From positions 1-58,502 of the forward strand of contig CAIYPU010000153.1 in NCBI GenBank assembly GCA_903928225.1: 58,502 nt of DNA, written 5' to 3'. Under the pieces are notes generated by a model, which saw nothing but the letters and a program-made list of their open reading frames with translations, was not told the DNA's origin and searched no databases. Made by a program: the position numbers and the translations under genes. Below, piece after piece: positions 1 through 8,595 of the stretch (the stretch's first letter is position 1; every line of letters begins with the position of its first letter). The stretch comes from an uncultured Chlorobiaceae bacterium (lineage in GTDB: Bacteria > Bacteroidota > Chlorobiia > Chlorobiales > Chlorobiaceae).

Positions 1-386
1 AGGCAGGAGGTTATACGCCGCCCTTCAGGGTCAGTGATCATCTGCTTGCCCGCATGATCTTCGCGTTCCGCATAGCGCTCCCGGATACGGACCTCGTGCT
101 TTCGACACGCGAGAGCCCTGCCTTCCGCGACGGGATGGCCGGCCTCGGAATCACGCGTATGAGCATAGCGAGCCGCACGACCGTTGGCGGGTACGGTGAT
201 GATGCCGATAACGCGGAACAGGGGCAGTTCGAGGTGTTCGATGACCGCAGCGCCGGCGAATTCTGCAATGCCCTGCGGGCGAGAAACATCGAACCGGTTT
301 TCAAGAACTGGGAACCGGCCTACAACGGCCCTTCATCAGTCAATCCAGTCAGGGAACTTCAGCCGGAACAACGGGAATGCCGATGA
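1..386 (+). CDS. thiH: 2-iminoacetate synthase ThiH, C-terminal part (5' end outside window)
   Basis: The reading frame enters the window open and ends at TGA 384-386; about 127 residues are visible. The residues after the edge (AFRIALPDTDLVLSTRE, then GITRMSIASRTTVGGYG, then GQFEVFDDRS) fit the C-terminal end of ThiH, the radical SAM tyrosine lyase that makes dehydroglycine for the thiazole half of thiamine. The radical SAM cysteines would lie upstream and cannot be seen. The next gene, thiF, starts inside the stop codon (ATGA overlap), so the two are translationally coupled parts of a thiamine operon. Recognition rests on the C-terminal motif only. Confidence 0.85.
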   Translation, partial: AGGYTPPFRVSDHLLARMIFAFRIALPDTDLVLSTRESPAFRDGMAGLGITRMSIASRTTVGGYGDDADNAEQGQFEVFDDRSAGEFCNALRARNIEPVFKNWEPAYNGPSSVNPVRELQPEQRECR

Positions 387-1123
387 ACGAACTGCAGAAA
401 GAGCGTTATGCGCGTCACCTGGTCCTCGGTGAAATCGGAGAAGCGGGACAGGAAAGGCTGCTCCGGTCTAGCGTGCTTGTGGTGGGAGCGGGCGGGCTCG
501 GCTCCCCTGCCGCATTTTACCTGGCAGCGGCCGGAATCGGGACTATCGGCCTGATGGACGGTGACCGGGTCGATCTGAGCAACCTGCAGCGCCAGATCCT
601 CCATACGACCGATTCGCTGGAGAAACTGAAGGTCGAATCGGCAACACAACGGCTGCTTGCCCTCGATCCCGGTATCAGCATAAAAACGTATCCGTTCAGG
701 CTGACCGGCGAGAACGCCCGCGAAATCCTTCCCGGTTATGATTTCGTGATCGATGCGACGGACAATTTCGATTCGAAATTCCTCATTGCGAAAGCCTGCC
801 ATGACGCAGGTAAACCCTATTCGCATGCGGGCATCCGTGAATTCCACGGCCAGACCATGACGGTCAGGCCCGCTGAAACTGCCTGCTACCGGTGCATCTT
901 CCACGAAGATGGCGTGCCTTCGGGCAATATCCCCAGGGGCCCGGTCGGCGCCCTTGCCGGCATCATCGGCTCCATTCAGGCCATGGAGGCGATAAAAGTG
1001 CTGCTTTCCATCGGTGACCTGCTCTACAATGCACTGCTCACCTGCGACACCCTGACGATGTCGTTCCGAAAAATCCCGCTATCCAGGGATCCGGAGTGCC
1101 CGTTCTGCGGAACCGGAAAATAA
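383..1123 (+). CDS. thiF: Sulfur-carrier adenylyltransferase ThiF (MoeB/HesA family)
   Basis: About 246 residues, normal for ThiF/MoeB. It is the E1-like enzyme that adenylates the C-terminal glycine of ThiS so that sulfur can be loaded for thiazole synthesis. Visible signs are the nucleotide-binding glycine motif GAGGLGSPAA near residue 36, the DATDNFDSK segment, and two zinc-binding Cys pairs (CYRC near 173 and CPFC near the C-terminus). ATG 383 overlaps the thiH stop and has GGGAA 6 bases upstream, so I prefer it to ATG 377, which would add two residues. Adjacency to thiH favours ThiF over MoeB. No rhodanese domain is attached. Confidence 0.88.
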   Translation: MNELQKERYARHLVLGEIGEAGQERLLRSSVLVVGAGGLGSPAAFYLAAAGIGTIGLMDGDRVDLSNLQRQILHTTDSLEKLKVESATQRLLALDPGISIKTYPFRLTGENAREILPGYDFVIDATDNFDSKFLIAKACHDAGKPYSHAGIREFHGQTMTVRPAETACYRCIFHEDGVPSGNIPRGPVGALAGIIGSIQAMEAIKVLLSIGDLLYNALLTCDTLTMSFRKIPLSRDPECPFCGTGK

Positions 1124-1360
1124 GCTCATCGTAACCGGGTTCGATCCTGCAACAACTTTTTCCGGCTTCCCATTGTTTGTTTTTTCGATTTCCCCCAAAA
1201 TAAGGGTTGATAATTGTTATACTTTACTTTTATGCCTTTTGAATAACCGTATTCCAAAGAGAATGGACGACAAGCCACTCTTTTTTCATCCCGGATTTCA
1301 GGAGATATGCGCGCCCCCCTGCCTTCATGCGCCTGGCAATTGTCCTGAAACATTCGAAGA

Positions 1361-4222
1361 ATGTCCTCCCGCAGACAAGTACCTCAAGCCATGACACAGA
1401 AGTCCAGAATCAACTCCTACCTCTTCGGGGGCAATGCTCCCTATATCGAAAACCTTTACGAGGATTACCTTGAAAACCCGGCGTCCCTTCCCGAAAACTG
1501 GAGGGCCTATTTCGATGCCATGCAGAACCTGCCGGCATCCAATGGCACGGAGCTGCGGGATATAGCCCATACGCCCATCCAGTCCTCCTTTGCCGAAAGG
1601 GCAAGGCTCGGGCCGATCTGCAGGGTCGTCGCAAGCCCCGATGCCGATCTCGGCCGTAAAAGGGTTTCGGTTCAGAAACTTATCGCAGCCTACCGGAACG
1701 TGGGTTCCCGCCGGGCCGAGCTCGATCCCCTCAAGCGCCAGGAAAGGGCCGACGTCCCTGACCTCGAACCGTCGTTCTACGGGTTCTCCGATACCGACAT
1801 GGATATCGTGTTCAATACGAGCAACACCTATTTCGGCAAGGAGACCATGCCGCTGCGCGAACTGCTGCAGAACCTGCGGGAAACTTACTGCGGGACCATC
1901 GGTGCAGAGTTCATGTATGTCAGCGACCAGACGGAAAAACGATGGTGGCAGGCGAGGCTCGAAACAATCCGCTCGAAACCTGATTTCAGCACCGAAAGGA
2001 AAAAGCATATCCTCGAACGCCTGACCGCCGCCGAAGGGTTCGAACGCTACCTGCACACGCGGTTTGTCGGCCAGAAACGGTTCTCGCTCGAAGGGGGCGA
2101 CAGTTTCATCCCGTCGCTCGACGAGCTGATCCAGCGCGCCGGAAAAGCGGGCATCCAGGAAATCGTGGTCGGCATGGCCCACAGGGGCAGGCTGAACGTC
2201 CTGGTCAACATCATGGGTAAAAACCCCCTCGATCTCTTTGCGGAGTTCGAAGGCAAACACGCGGATGATCTTCCGTCAGGTGACGTGAAGTACCATCAGG
2301 GGTTCACCAGCGACATCGCCACACCCGGAGGCCCGGTCAACATTTCGCTCGCCTTCAACCCGTCGCACCTCGAAATCGTCAATCCTGTGGTCGAAGGGGC
2401 CGTGAAGGCAAGGCAGGTCAAACGGGATGACCGTGAGGGATCGCAGGTGCTGCCGGTGCTCGTGCACGGCGACGCGGCATTTTCCGGGCAGGGCGTGGTC
2501 ATGGAGACCCTCAACCTTGCGATGACCCGCGGCTACGGCACAGGGGGAACGGTCCATATCGTCATCAACAACCAGATCGGGTTCACCACCTCCGATCCGC
2601 GTGACACCCGCTCGACCATCTACTGCACGGACGTCGTGAAGATGATCGAAGCGCCGGTGCTCCACGTCAACGGCGACGACCCCGAAGCGGTGGTGCTGGC
2701 CACCCGGATGGCCCTCGATTACCGACAGGCTTTCAAGCGCGACGTCGTTATCGATATCGTCTGTTTCCGCAAGCTCGGCCACAATGAACAGGACACGCCA
2801 GCGATGACCCAGCCGCTGATGTACAAAAAGATCGAGAAGCACCCCGGCACGAGGAAGCTTTACGCTGAAAAGCTCGAATCGCAGGGCACCCTTGAAAAGG
2901 GCTATGCCGATTCGCTCAGCAGGAAATTCCGCAAGGACCTCGATGAGGGCAGGTACAGCGCAAACCCCATGCTCGTCAACAAAACCATTTTCACCTCGGA
3001 ACCCGCCGCATTCCACGAAAAATCTTCCGGGACCGGCGTTCCCGTTACCGAACTGAAAAGGCTCTCGGAAAGGCTGACGAAAATTCCCGAACAGTTCAAG
3101 CTCCACCCGCTGGTCGAAAAGGTGGTCAGGGACCGTGCCCGCATGGGCGCAGGCGATCAGCCGCTCGACTGGGGCATGGGCGAGCATCTCGCCTTCGCTT
3201 CGCTCGTCGCAGGGGGATACCCGGTGCGGATAACCGGCCAGGACAGCGGCAGGGGCACCTTTTCCCATCGCCATTCGGTCCTGCATGACCAGAACAGGGA
3301 AAAATGGAACGCAGGCATCTACATTCCGCTCCAGAATGTCACCGATAACCAGGCGCCGTTCACCGTCATCGACTCGGTGCTTTCCGAAGAAGCCGTGCTC
3401 GGGTTCGAATACGGGTATTCCATATCGGCACCCGACACCCTGGTCATCTGGGAGGCCCAGTTCGGCGATTTCGCCAATGGCGCACAGGTGCTCATCGACC
3501 AGTTCATCACCTCGGGCGAAGTGAAGTGGGGGCTCGCATCGGGCCTCACCCTCATGCTCCCGCACGGGTACGAAGGCCAGGGCCCCGAACACTCCTCGGC
3601 GCGCCCGGAACGCTTCCTGCAGCTCTGTGCGGACAACAACATCCAGGTCTGCCAGCCCACAAACCCGGCACAGATTTTCCACGTGCTCCGCAGGCAGATG
3701 GTCAATATGGTCCGCAAGCCGCTGGTTATCCTCACCCCGAAATCGCTCCTGAGGCACAAGGAGGCTGTTTCGCACCTCGACGACCTTTCAACGGGGAATT
3801 TCAGGCCGCTCATTGGCGATCCCGCCGTCGAACCGAAAAAAGTGCGGAGGATCGTTGCCTGCTCGGGAAGGGTCTACTACGACCTCATCAACAGAAGGCG
3901 CGAAAACCTGTCCGAAGAGACGGCCATCATCCGCATCGAACAGCTTTACCCCTTCCCTGCCGAAGAACTTGCCCTCGAATTTGCCCGTTATCCCTCGCTG
4001 AAGGAGATCGTCTGGTGCCAGGATGAACCGAAAAACCAGGGATACTGGCGCTTCATCCAGCGCTTTTTCATGCGGGCGATGGTTCCGGGACAGGTTTTCG
4101 GCTATGCAGGACGCGCAGCATCGGCTTCGACAGCCTGCGGATACCTCGAAATGCATGTCAGGCAGCAGAAAGCCCTGCTCGACGAGGCTTTCGGTGAATT
4201 CAGCGTTTTTTTCAACAAATGA
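1361..4222 (+). CDS. sucA: 2-oxoglutarate dehydrogenase E1 component
   Basis: This 953-residue protein is the thiamine-diphosphate-dependent decarboxylase of the 2-oxoglutarate dehydrogenase complex, of normal family length. The N-terminus has the E2-binding type segment (SYLFGGNAPYIENLYEDYL). The core contains HRGRLNVL, HGDAAFSGQG, the ThDP/Mg site starting NGDDPEAV near residue 436, and GHNEQDTP near 473. The C-terminal transketolase-like half has SGRGTFSHRH and GYEGQGPEHSSARPERFLQL. The start could instead be ATG 1391 (MTQKSRINSYL), which better matches the usual N-terminus; neither start has a strong ribosome site. sucB follows after 9 bases. The gene is notable in a presumed green sulfur bacterium, where the reductive TCA cycle normally uses a ferredoxin-linked enzyme at this step. 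Confidence 0.97.
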   Translation: MSSRRQVPQAMTQKSRINSYLFGGNAPYIENLYEDYLENPASLPENWRAYFDAMQNLPASNGTELRDIAHTPIQSSFAERARLGPICRVVASPDADLGRKRVSVQKLIAAYRNVGSRRAELDPLKRQERADVPDLEPSFYGFSDTDMDIVFNTSNTYFGKETMPLRELLQNLRETYCGTIGAEFMYVSDQTEKRWWQARLETIRSKPDFSTERKKHILERLTAAEGFERYLHTRFVGQKRFSLEGGDSFIPSLDELIQRAGKAGIQEIVVGMAHRGRLNVLVNIMGKNPLDLFAEFEGKHADDLPSGDVKYHQGFTSDIATPGGPVNISLAFNPSHLEIVNPVVEGAVKARQVKRDDREGSQVLPVLVHGDAAFSGQGVVMETLNLAMTRGYGTGGTVHIVINNQIGFTTSDPRDTRSTIYCTDVVKMIEAPVLHVNGDDPEAVVLATRMALDYRQAFKRDVVIDIVCFRKLGHNEQDTPAMTQPLMYKKIEKHPGTRKLYAEKLESQGTLEKGYADSLSRKFRKDLDEGRYSANPMLVNKTIFTSEPAAFHEKSSGTGVPVTELKRLSERLTKIPEQFKLHPLVEKVVRDRARMGAGDQPLDWGMGEHLAFASLVAGGYPVRITGQDSGRGTFSHRHSVLHDQNREKWNAGIYIPLQNVTDNQAPFTVIDSVLSEEAVLGFEYGYSISAPDTLVIWEAQFGDFANGAQVLIDQFITSGEVKWGLASGLTLMLPHGYEGQGPEHSSARPERFLQLCADNNIQVCQPTNPAQIFHVLRRQMVNMVRKPLVILTPKSLLRHKEAVSHLDDLSTGNFRPLIGDPAVEPKKVRRIVACSGRVYYDLINRRRENLSEETAIIRIEQLYPFPAEELALEFARYPSLKEIVWCQDEPKNQGYWRFIQRFFMRAMVPGQVFGYAGRAASASTACGYLEMHVRQQKALLDEAFGEFSVFFNK

Positions 4223-4231
4223 TACACTCGA

Positions 4232-5467
4232 ATGGCAATCATTGATGTCACCATATCCCAGTTATCCGAATCGGTTGCTGAAGCGACGCTTCTGAACTGG
4301 AAGAAACAACCCGGAGATGCCGTCGCGGAAGATGAAATCCTGTTTGAAATCGAAACCGACAAAGTGGTGATGGATGTGCCTTCGCCATCGTCGGGCGTCC
4401 TTTTCGAAATTCTTGTCGGTAACGGCGGAACGGTCGTGCCGGGACAGGTGCTGGCAAGGATAGACAGCGAAGGCAAGGCAGCCCCGGCCCAACCGGAGCC
4501 TGCCGGCCAGGAAGTGCCGGAAGAGAGCCCGGTCAGGCAGGAAGCACGCGAAGCGGAACGCATCGCCATGCCTTCGGCCGCCCGTCTCATGGCGGAAACA
4601 GGCATCTCCCCCGCGCAGGTGCAGGGAACGGGCAGGGAAGGAAGGATCACCAAAGGCGACGTGCTCTCGGCAATTGCCGCCGGTGCCGAACCGGCAGCTC
4701 CCAAAGCCGCACCCGCGCCGAAACAGCAGCCCGTTGAAGCGCACCTCGAGCCCCCGCTCGTCACCGACCGGCCGGAGCAGCGCGTGCCCATGACCCGCCT
4801 GAGGGCCCGCATAGCCGAGAGGCTCATCGAATCGCAGAACACCAACGCGATCCTCACGACCTTCAACGAAGTCAACATGCAGGCGGTCATCGACCTGCGC
4901 AACCGGTACAAGGATACGTTCGAAAAAGAGCACGGGGTGAAGCTCGGCTTCATGTCTTTCTTCGTCAGGGCAGCAGTGCAGGCCCTGCGCAGGTTCCCCA
5001 TCCTCAACGCATCGGTAGACGGCAAGGATATCATCTACCACGGCTATTTCGATATCGGCATCGCCGTCAGCTCGCCGAGAGGCCTTGTGGTGCCGATCCT
5101 GCGTAATGTGGACCAGATGGGAATCGCCGAAATTGAGCGTCAGATCGCCGATTATTCTACAAAAGCGAAGCTTGGAAGCCTCTCTCTCGAGGAAATCACC
5201 GGCGGCACCTTCTCGATCTCAAACGGCGGCGTCTTCGGCTCCATGCTCTCGACTCCGATCATCAACCCGCCCCAGTCGGCAATCCTCGGCATCCATGCCA
5301 CAAAGGACCGTCCGGTGGTGGAAAACGGGCAGATCGTCATACGCCCGATGAACTACCTTGCACTTTCCTACGACCACCGGATCATCGATGGTCGTGAAGC
5401 GGTGCTCGGACTGGTTGCAATGAAGGATGCGCTGGAAGACCCCTCACGCCTCCTGCTCGATCTTTAA
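4232..5467 (+). CDS. sucB: Dihydrolipoyllysine-residue succinyltransferase (E2 of 2-oxoglutarate dehydrogenase)
   Basis: 411 residues, matching SucB length. There is one N-terminal lipoyl domain with the lipoylated lysine at about K44 in ETDKVVMDV. An Ala/Pro/Glu-rich linker follows, then a peripheral subunit-binding domain ([11 protein letters not shown]...[14 protein letters not shown], roughly 110-145), a second linker, and the catalytic acyltransferase domain. The catalytic motif YDHRIIDG is near the C-terminus, with His about 382 and Asp about 386. The single lipoyl domain and the position directly after sucA identify it as the succinyl rather than acetyl transferase. It forms the core of the complex with SucA and the following Lpd. 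Confidence 0.96.
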   Translation: MAIIDVTISQLSESVAEATLLNWKKQPGDAVAEDEILFEIETDKVVMDVPSPSSGVLFEILVGNGGTVVPGQVLARIDSEGKAAPAQPEPAGQEVPEESPVRQEAREAERIAMPSAARLMAETGISPAQVQGTGREGRITKGDVLSAIAAGAEPAAPKAAPAPKQQPVEAHLEPPLVTDRPEQRVPMTRLRARIAERLIESQNTNAILTTFNEVNMQAVIDLRNRYKDTFEKEHGVKLGFMSFFVRAAVQALRRFPILNASVDGKDIIYHGYFDIGIAVSSPRGLVVPILRNVDQMGIAEIERQIADYSTKAKLGSLSLEEITGGTFSISNGGVFGSMLSTPIINPPQSAILGIHATKDRPVVENGQIVIRPMNYLALSYDHRIIDGREAVLGLVAMKDALEDPSRLLLDL

Positions 5468-5488
5468 CGGTTAACGCGATAAACACAC

Positions 5489-6925
5489 ATGAACAGACAA
5501 TTTGACGTCCTTGTCATCGGAGCTGGGCCCGGAGGCTATATCGCCGCTATCCGCGCAGCCCAGCTCGGATTTTCCGTCGCATGCTGCGAATTCAACTCCT
5601 ATGACGATCCCTCCGGGGAACCCCGCCTGGGAGGCACCTGCCTCAACGCGGGCTGCATCCCTCTCAAGGCCCTCGTTTCATCGTCGGAGCTGTACGAAAA
5701 GATTTCCCGCCATCTCGATGACCACGGCATCATGGTGGACGGGCTCCGCATGGATGTTCCGCAGATGCAGAAACGAAAGGAATCCATTGTGGACAGGATG
5801 ACCGGCGGGGTGCAGTTCCTCTTCAGGAAAAACAATGTCACCCTCCTCAAGGGCAGAGGTTCTTTCGCAGGAAGGGTGGATACCGGTTACCGCGTCCTGA
5901 TCACCGGCAAGGACGGCGAAGAGGAGGTCCTGGCAAAAAAAGTCATCATCGCGACCGGCTCGAAAGCCCGGCACATTCCCAATGTCAAGGTTGACAATAC
6001 CGCCATCTGCGATAACGAAGGCGCAATGAAGTTCACCGAGGCCCCGAAACGGCTCGGCATCATCGGCGCCGGGGTCATCGGGCTTGAAATCGGATCGGTC
6101 TGGAGAAGGCTCGGAGCAGAGGTCACGGTGCTCGAGGTCATGCCGTCGTTCCTCAGCGCCTGTGACGAAAGCGTTTCGAGGCAGGCATCGAAGCTCTTCA
6201 TGAAACAGGGGCTCCATATCAGGCTCGGTGTCAGGATCGGGCAGGCGAAGGTCACCGATGCCGGTGTAAGCATTTCCTACACCGACGACCAGGGAGCGGA
6301 GCACGTGCTCGAGTGCGACAAACTGATCCTATCCATCGGCCGCGTCCCGAACACGGAAAACCTCAATCTGGAAGCCATAGGGCTGCAGACCGACGAGCGC
6401 GGGTTCATCCCGGTCGACGACCACTGCGCCACGGCGTCGGCCGGCGTCTACGCCATCGGCGACGTGGTTCGCGGCCCCATGCTCGCCCACAAGGCAGAAG
6501 ATGAAGGGGTCATGGCCGCGGAAATGATCGCCGGCATGAAACCGCATATCGATTACGGCAGCATGCCCTGGGTCATCTACACCACGCCTGAAATCGCCTG
6601 GGTCGGTAAAACCGAGCAGCAGCTACGCACCGAAGGACGCGACTACAAGACAGGCCAGTTCCCCTTCACGGCGAACGGCAGGGCGCTCAGCCTCGGTGAC
6701 AGCGACGGCTTCGTGAAAATGATCGCCGACGCGAATACGGACGAGATCCTCGGCGTGCACATCATCGGATCGAACGCATCTGACCTGATTGCCGAAGCGG
6801 CGCTCGCCATGGAGTTCAGGGCATCTTCGGAAGATGTGGCACGCACCTGCCATCCGCACCCGAGCCTTTCGGAAGCGGTCCGGGAAGCAGCGCTCGCCAT
6901 TGAAAAGAGGGCGCTCAACATCTGA
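5489..6925 (+). CDS. lpd: Dihydrolipoyl dehydrogenase (E3)
   Basis: 478 residues. It is an FAD enzyme that reoxidises the E2 dihydrolipoyl group and reduces NAD. The FAD-binding motif GAGPGGYIAAIRAAQLG is at the N-terminus. The redox-active disulfide is C51/C56 in GGTCLNAGCIP. The NAD-binding glycine motif is GAGVIGLEIGSVW, and the C-terminal catalytic His-Glu pair is in HPHPSLSEAVREA. The extra segment before the disulfide (NSYDDPSGEPRLGG) is as in E3 enzymes of 2-oxoglutarate dehydrogenases of Gram-negative bacteria. It is the third gene of the sucA-sucB-lpd operon and is followed by a strong hairpin. Confidence 0.96.
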   Translation: MNRQFDVLVIGAGPGGYIAAIRAAQLGFSVACCEFNSYDDPSGEPRLGGTCLNAGCIPLKALVSSSELYEKISRHLDDHGIMVDGLRMDVPQMQKRKESIVDRMTGGVQFLFRKNNVTLLKGRGSFAGRVDTGYRVLITGKDGEEEVLAKKVIIATGSKARHIPNVKVDNTAICDNEGAMKFTEAPKRLGIIGAGVIGLEIGSVWRRLGAEVTVLEVMPSFLSACDESVSRQASKLFMKQGLHIRLGVRIGQAKVTDAGVSISYTDDQGAEHVLECDKLILSIGRVPNTENLNLEAIGLQTDERGFIPVDDHCATASAGVYAIGDVVRGPMLAHKAEDEGVMAAEMIAGMKPHIDYGSMPWVIYTTPEIAWVGKTEQQLRTEGRDYKTGQFPFTANGRALSLGDSDGFVKMIADANTDEILGVHIIGSNASDLIAEAALAMEFRASSEDVARTCHPHPSLSEAVREAALAIEKRALNI

Positions 6926-6952
6926 GCCGACCGATACAGCCCATCCACTCTT

Positions 6953-7007
6953 GAGCTGTCCGAATATTATGGCCCTAACCCCATAATATTCGGACAGCTC
7001 CCTTTTT
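6953..7007 (+). terminator. Perfect 20-bp inverted repeat, likely terminator of sucA-sucB-lpd
   Basis: Left arm 6953-6972 and right arm 6981-7000 are exact reverse complements (20 of 20), separated by the 8-base loop CCCTAACC. CC and a run of five T follow on the plus strand. It begins 28 bases after the lpd stop. The arm is longer than most intrinsic terminators and AT-rich in its middle. Confidence 0.8.
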
Positions 7008-7052
7008 ATTGCTCCGGCACCAATAAGTCAAGCCTTGATTTCGAAGAAAGGT

Positions 7053-7237
7053 TTGTCATCCTGAACGAAGCATCGAGGAGTGAAGGATCCATCTTCTTAT
7101 AAAACAAAAACATCCGGGTTCTTCGCACGGCTCGGCATGACATCCCGTTTCCTCATGCTGAACCGCAACGAAATGAAGTGAAGCATCCGTTGCTGGACGT
7201 TGCCCTTTGTGGATTCTTCGCTTTGCTCAGAATGACA
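7053..7237. repeat. Dispersed inverted repeat unit, copy 1
   Basis: 7053-7090 (beginning TTGTCATCCTGAACGAAG, ending GTGAAGGATCC) and 7211-7237 (beginning GGATTCTTCGCTTTGC, ending GAATGACA) form an imperfect inverted repeat around a longer loop. The same two half-units recur at 24532-24620 and 32056-32146, and the right half-unit recurs at 31876-31949. The segment 7150-7185 before the right arm is also shared with 31870-31900. It lies in the 548-bp gap between lpd and the next gene. No open frame there looks coding; the rest of the gap (7238-7473) is AT-rich leader. Confidence 0.85.
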
Positions 7238-7473
7238 AAAAAATAGACAGCATGACAGGAGCAGCAATCCCCTGCCGTTCGCGCAATCGGCCCTGTTGAC
7301 CACACCCTTTTCTGCAAAAGCACCGTCAATGACCTCCCAAGCCATTCAGCGACAAAAGAAAAAAATAAGATTTATAACATCAATCATTTTATCCCGTAAT
7401 TTTAGTAATTTCAAAACGTAACCCTTGATCAGAGGCATCGCCTCGAAAAGCAAAGAAAACGTAAATCAGCAAG

Positions 7474-8133
7474 ATGATGAATATCAGCATAAACGACAGG
7501 AGCTGCACTTCAGCAATCGGTGACACCCTTCTGAAAGCTGCAAGGATCAACCATTGCGATGCCGGTTTTCTCTGTTGCGAGAATGGTATCTGTCAAACCT
7601 GTTATGTCACGGTAAAGGACGGAAATGAATGCCTTTCCCCGCTTTCGGATGTCGAGAGGGCTTTTTTATCTCCCCGTCAAATTGAATCCGGGGGGCGTCT
7701 GGCATGTCAGGCAACTATCGTGAATGAAGGAAAGATCGCGGTAGTTACACGACCGGAAGAAGTCCGGAACATGTTCTTCAGTGATCCCTCATCACTCTTC
7801 AAGTACGGTGCAGAAATAGGTGGTGACACGGCGAGGCAGGTTGTTCCGGGGCTGATCAATCTTGCAACCCGGATGATGCAAGGCAAACTGAGCTCAGGTG
7901 ATGCACTTGAAGATCTGAAAGTGTCAGTTGCCGGAGTCGCAGACCTGGCCCTTAAAACCCTTCCTGAATACCTCCCCTTCAAAAACGAGATCATGGGAAT
8001 GGTCAGCGGGCTGCCAGAGAAGTTCCAGGATCAGTTATCATCCTTCATTCCATTTGAAACTCCGTTTGCCAAGAAACGAACCCATGAAAATTTCGAGAAA
8101 GTGGTGATCAGATTTAACCCTGACACTCCCTGA
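7474..8133 (+). CDS. Chlorosome envelope protein with [2Fe-2S] ferredoxin domain (CsmI/CsmJ/CsmX type)
   Basis: 219 residues. The N-terminal ~90 form a plant-type ferredoxin domain with ligands in the pattern C-X4-C-X2-C (CENGICQTC) and a fourth Cys in RLACQA about 34 residues later. The C-terminal ~110 residues are amphipathic and glycine/alanine-rich (TARQVVPGLINLATRMMQGK, then ADLALKTLPEYLPF), the layout I recall for CsmI, CsmJ and CsmX. In green sulfur bacteria these sit in the chlorosome envelope and are thought to pass electrons that control energy-transfer quenching. Family length (about 220-245) fits. The start is ATG 7474 or the next codon. It stands alone after a long gap, with a short GAGGC/GCCTC hairpin near 7434. 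Which of the three paralogues it is cannot be decided by eye. Confidence 0.72.
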   Translation: MMNISINDRSCTSAIGDTLLKAARINHCDAGFLCCENGICQTCYVTVKDGNECLSPLSDVERAFLSPRQIESGGRLACQATIVNEGKIAVVTRPEEVRNMFFSDPSSLFKYGAEIGGDTARQVVPGLINLATRMMQGKLSSGDALEDLKVSVAGVADLALKTLPEYLPFKNEIMGMVSGLPEKFQDQLSSFIPFETPFAKKRTHENFEKVVIRFNPDTP

Positions 8134-8244
8134 TAATTGCCTGACCATGCCGGTTCCGGCAGCATAGCCTGTTCCAGGATTGAGCCTCCGCCTGAAATCG
8201 CCGGTATATGCAGTATTAACAGAATCAGAAAAAAAGCGTTTACC

Positions 8245-8595
8245 ATGCTGAGGGCAATGATACCCCAAATCCTGCTGAAGCTTGAAAAAGAGAGGTATGA
8301 AGAGGCTTTCGTCAATCTTGACGGCCTTATCTGTTTCATGCATGAGAATATCCGGGAATTTTCAGCAGATGAGATCTGCTGTGTCACTGCTGCCCACGAC
8401 GCCCTTTCGATTACCTTGTTCGAATCTGCCTTCCCTGCATTCAAGGGCAAAGAAACATACTGTTCCCATCTTGCCTGCCTGCGATTGAGAGAAGCTCTGG
8501 GAGATATGGCGTCGGGACGTGTGGCCGACGCATTGACCTTATGCCTCGAAGCGCTTGCAACAATAAATCAGCATATCGGAAATGACAAACAATAA
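8245..8595 (+). CDS. Hypothetical protein, small helical
   Basis: No function recognised. About 116 residues from ATG 8245 (MLRAMIPQILLKLEKERYEEA); the frame is open back to ATG 8137, but the upstream part (MPDHAGSGS...) does not look protein-like and follows the previous gene directly. The sequence is predicted all-helical with alternating charged and hydrophobic residues and four cysteines, including the adjacent pair CC in ADEICCVTA. The helix-pair pattern (RYEEAFVNLDGL...GRVADALTLCLEAL) recalls a pair of TPR-like hairpins, but that is inference. Its end overlaps the start of the next gene by 14 bases, so it is probably cotranscribed with the ferredoxin-domain gene before it and the dehydrogenase after it. 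Confidence 0.6.
   Translation: MLRAMIPQILLKLEKERYEEAFVNLDGLICFMHENIREFSADEICCVTAAHDALSITLFESAFPAFKGKETYCSHLACLRLREALGDMASGRVADALTLCLEALATINQHIGNDKQ

Noticed and set aside
1124-1160. T-loop-like sequence CGGGTTCGATCCTG after thiF
   Set aside because: The flanking bases cannot form a T-stem and there is no anticodon or acceptor arm, so it is not a tRNA.
2276-3775. Minus-strand 499-codon frame opposite sucA
   Set aside because: A codon-bias shadow of sucA, whose product is fully recognisable.
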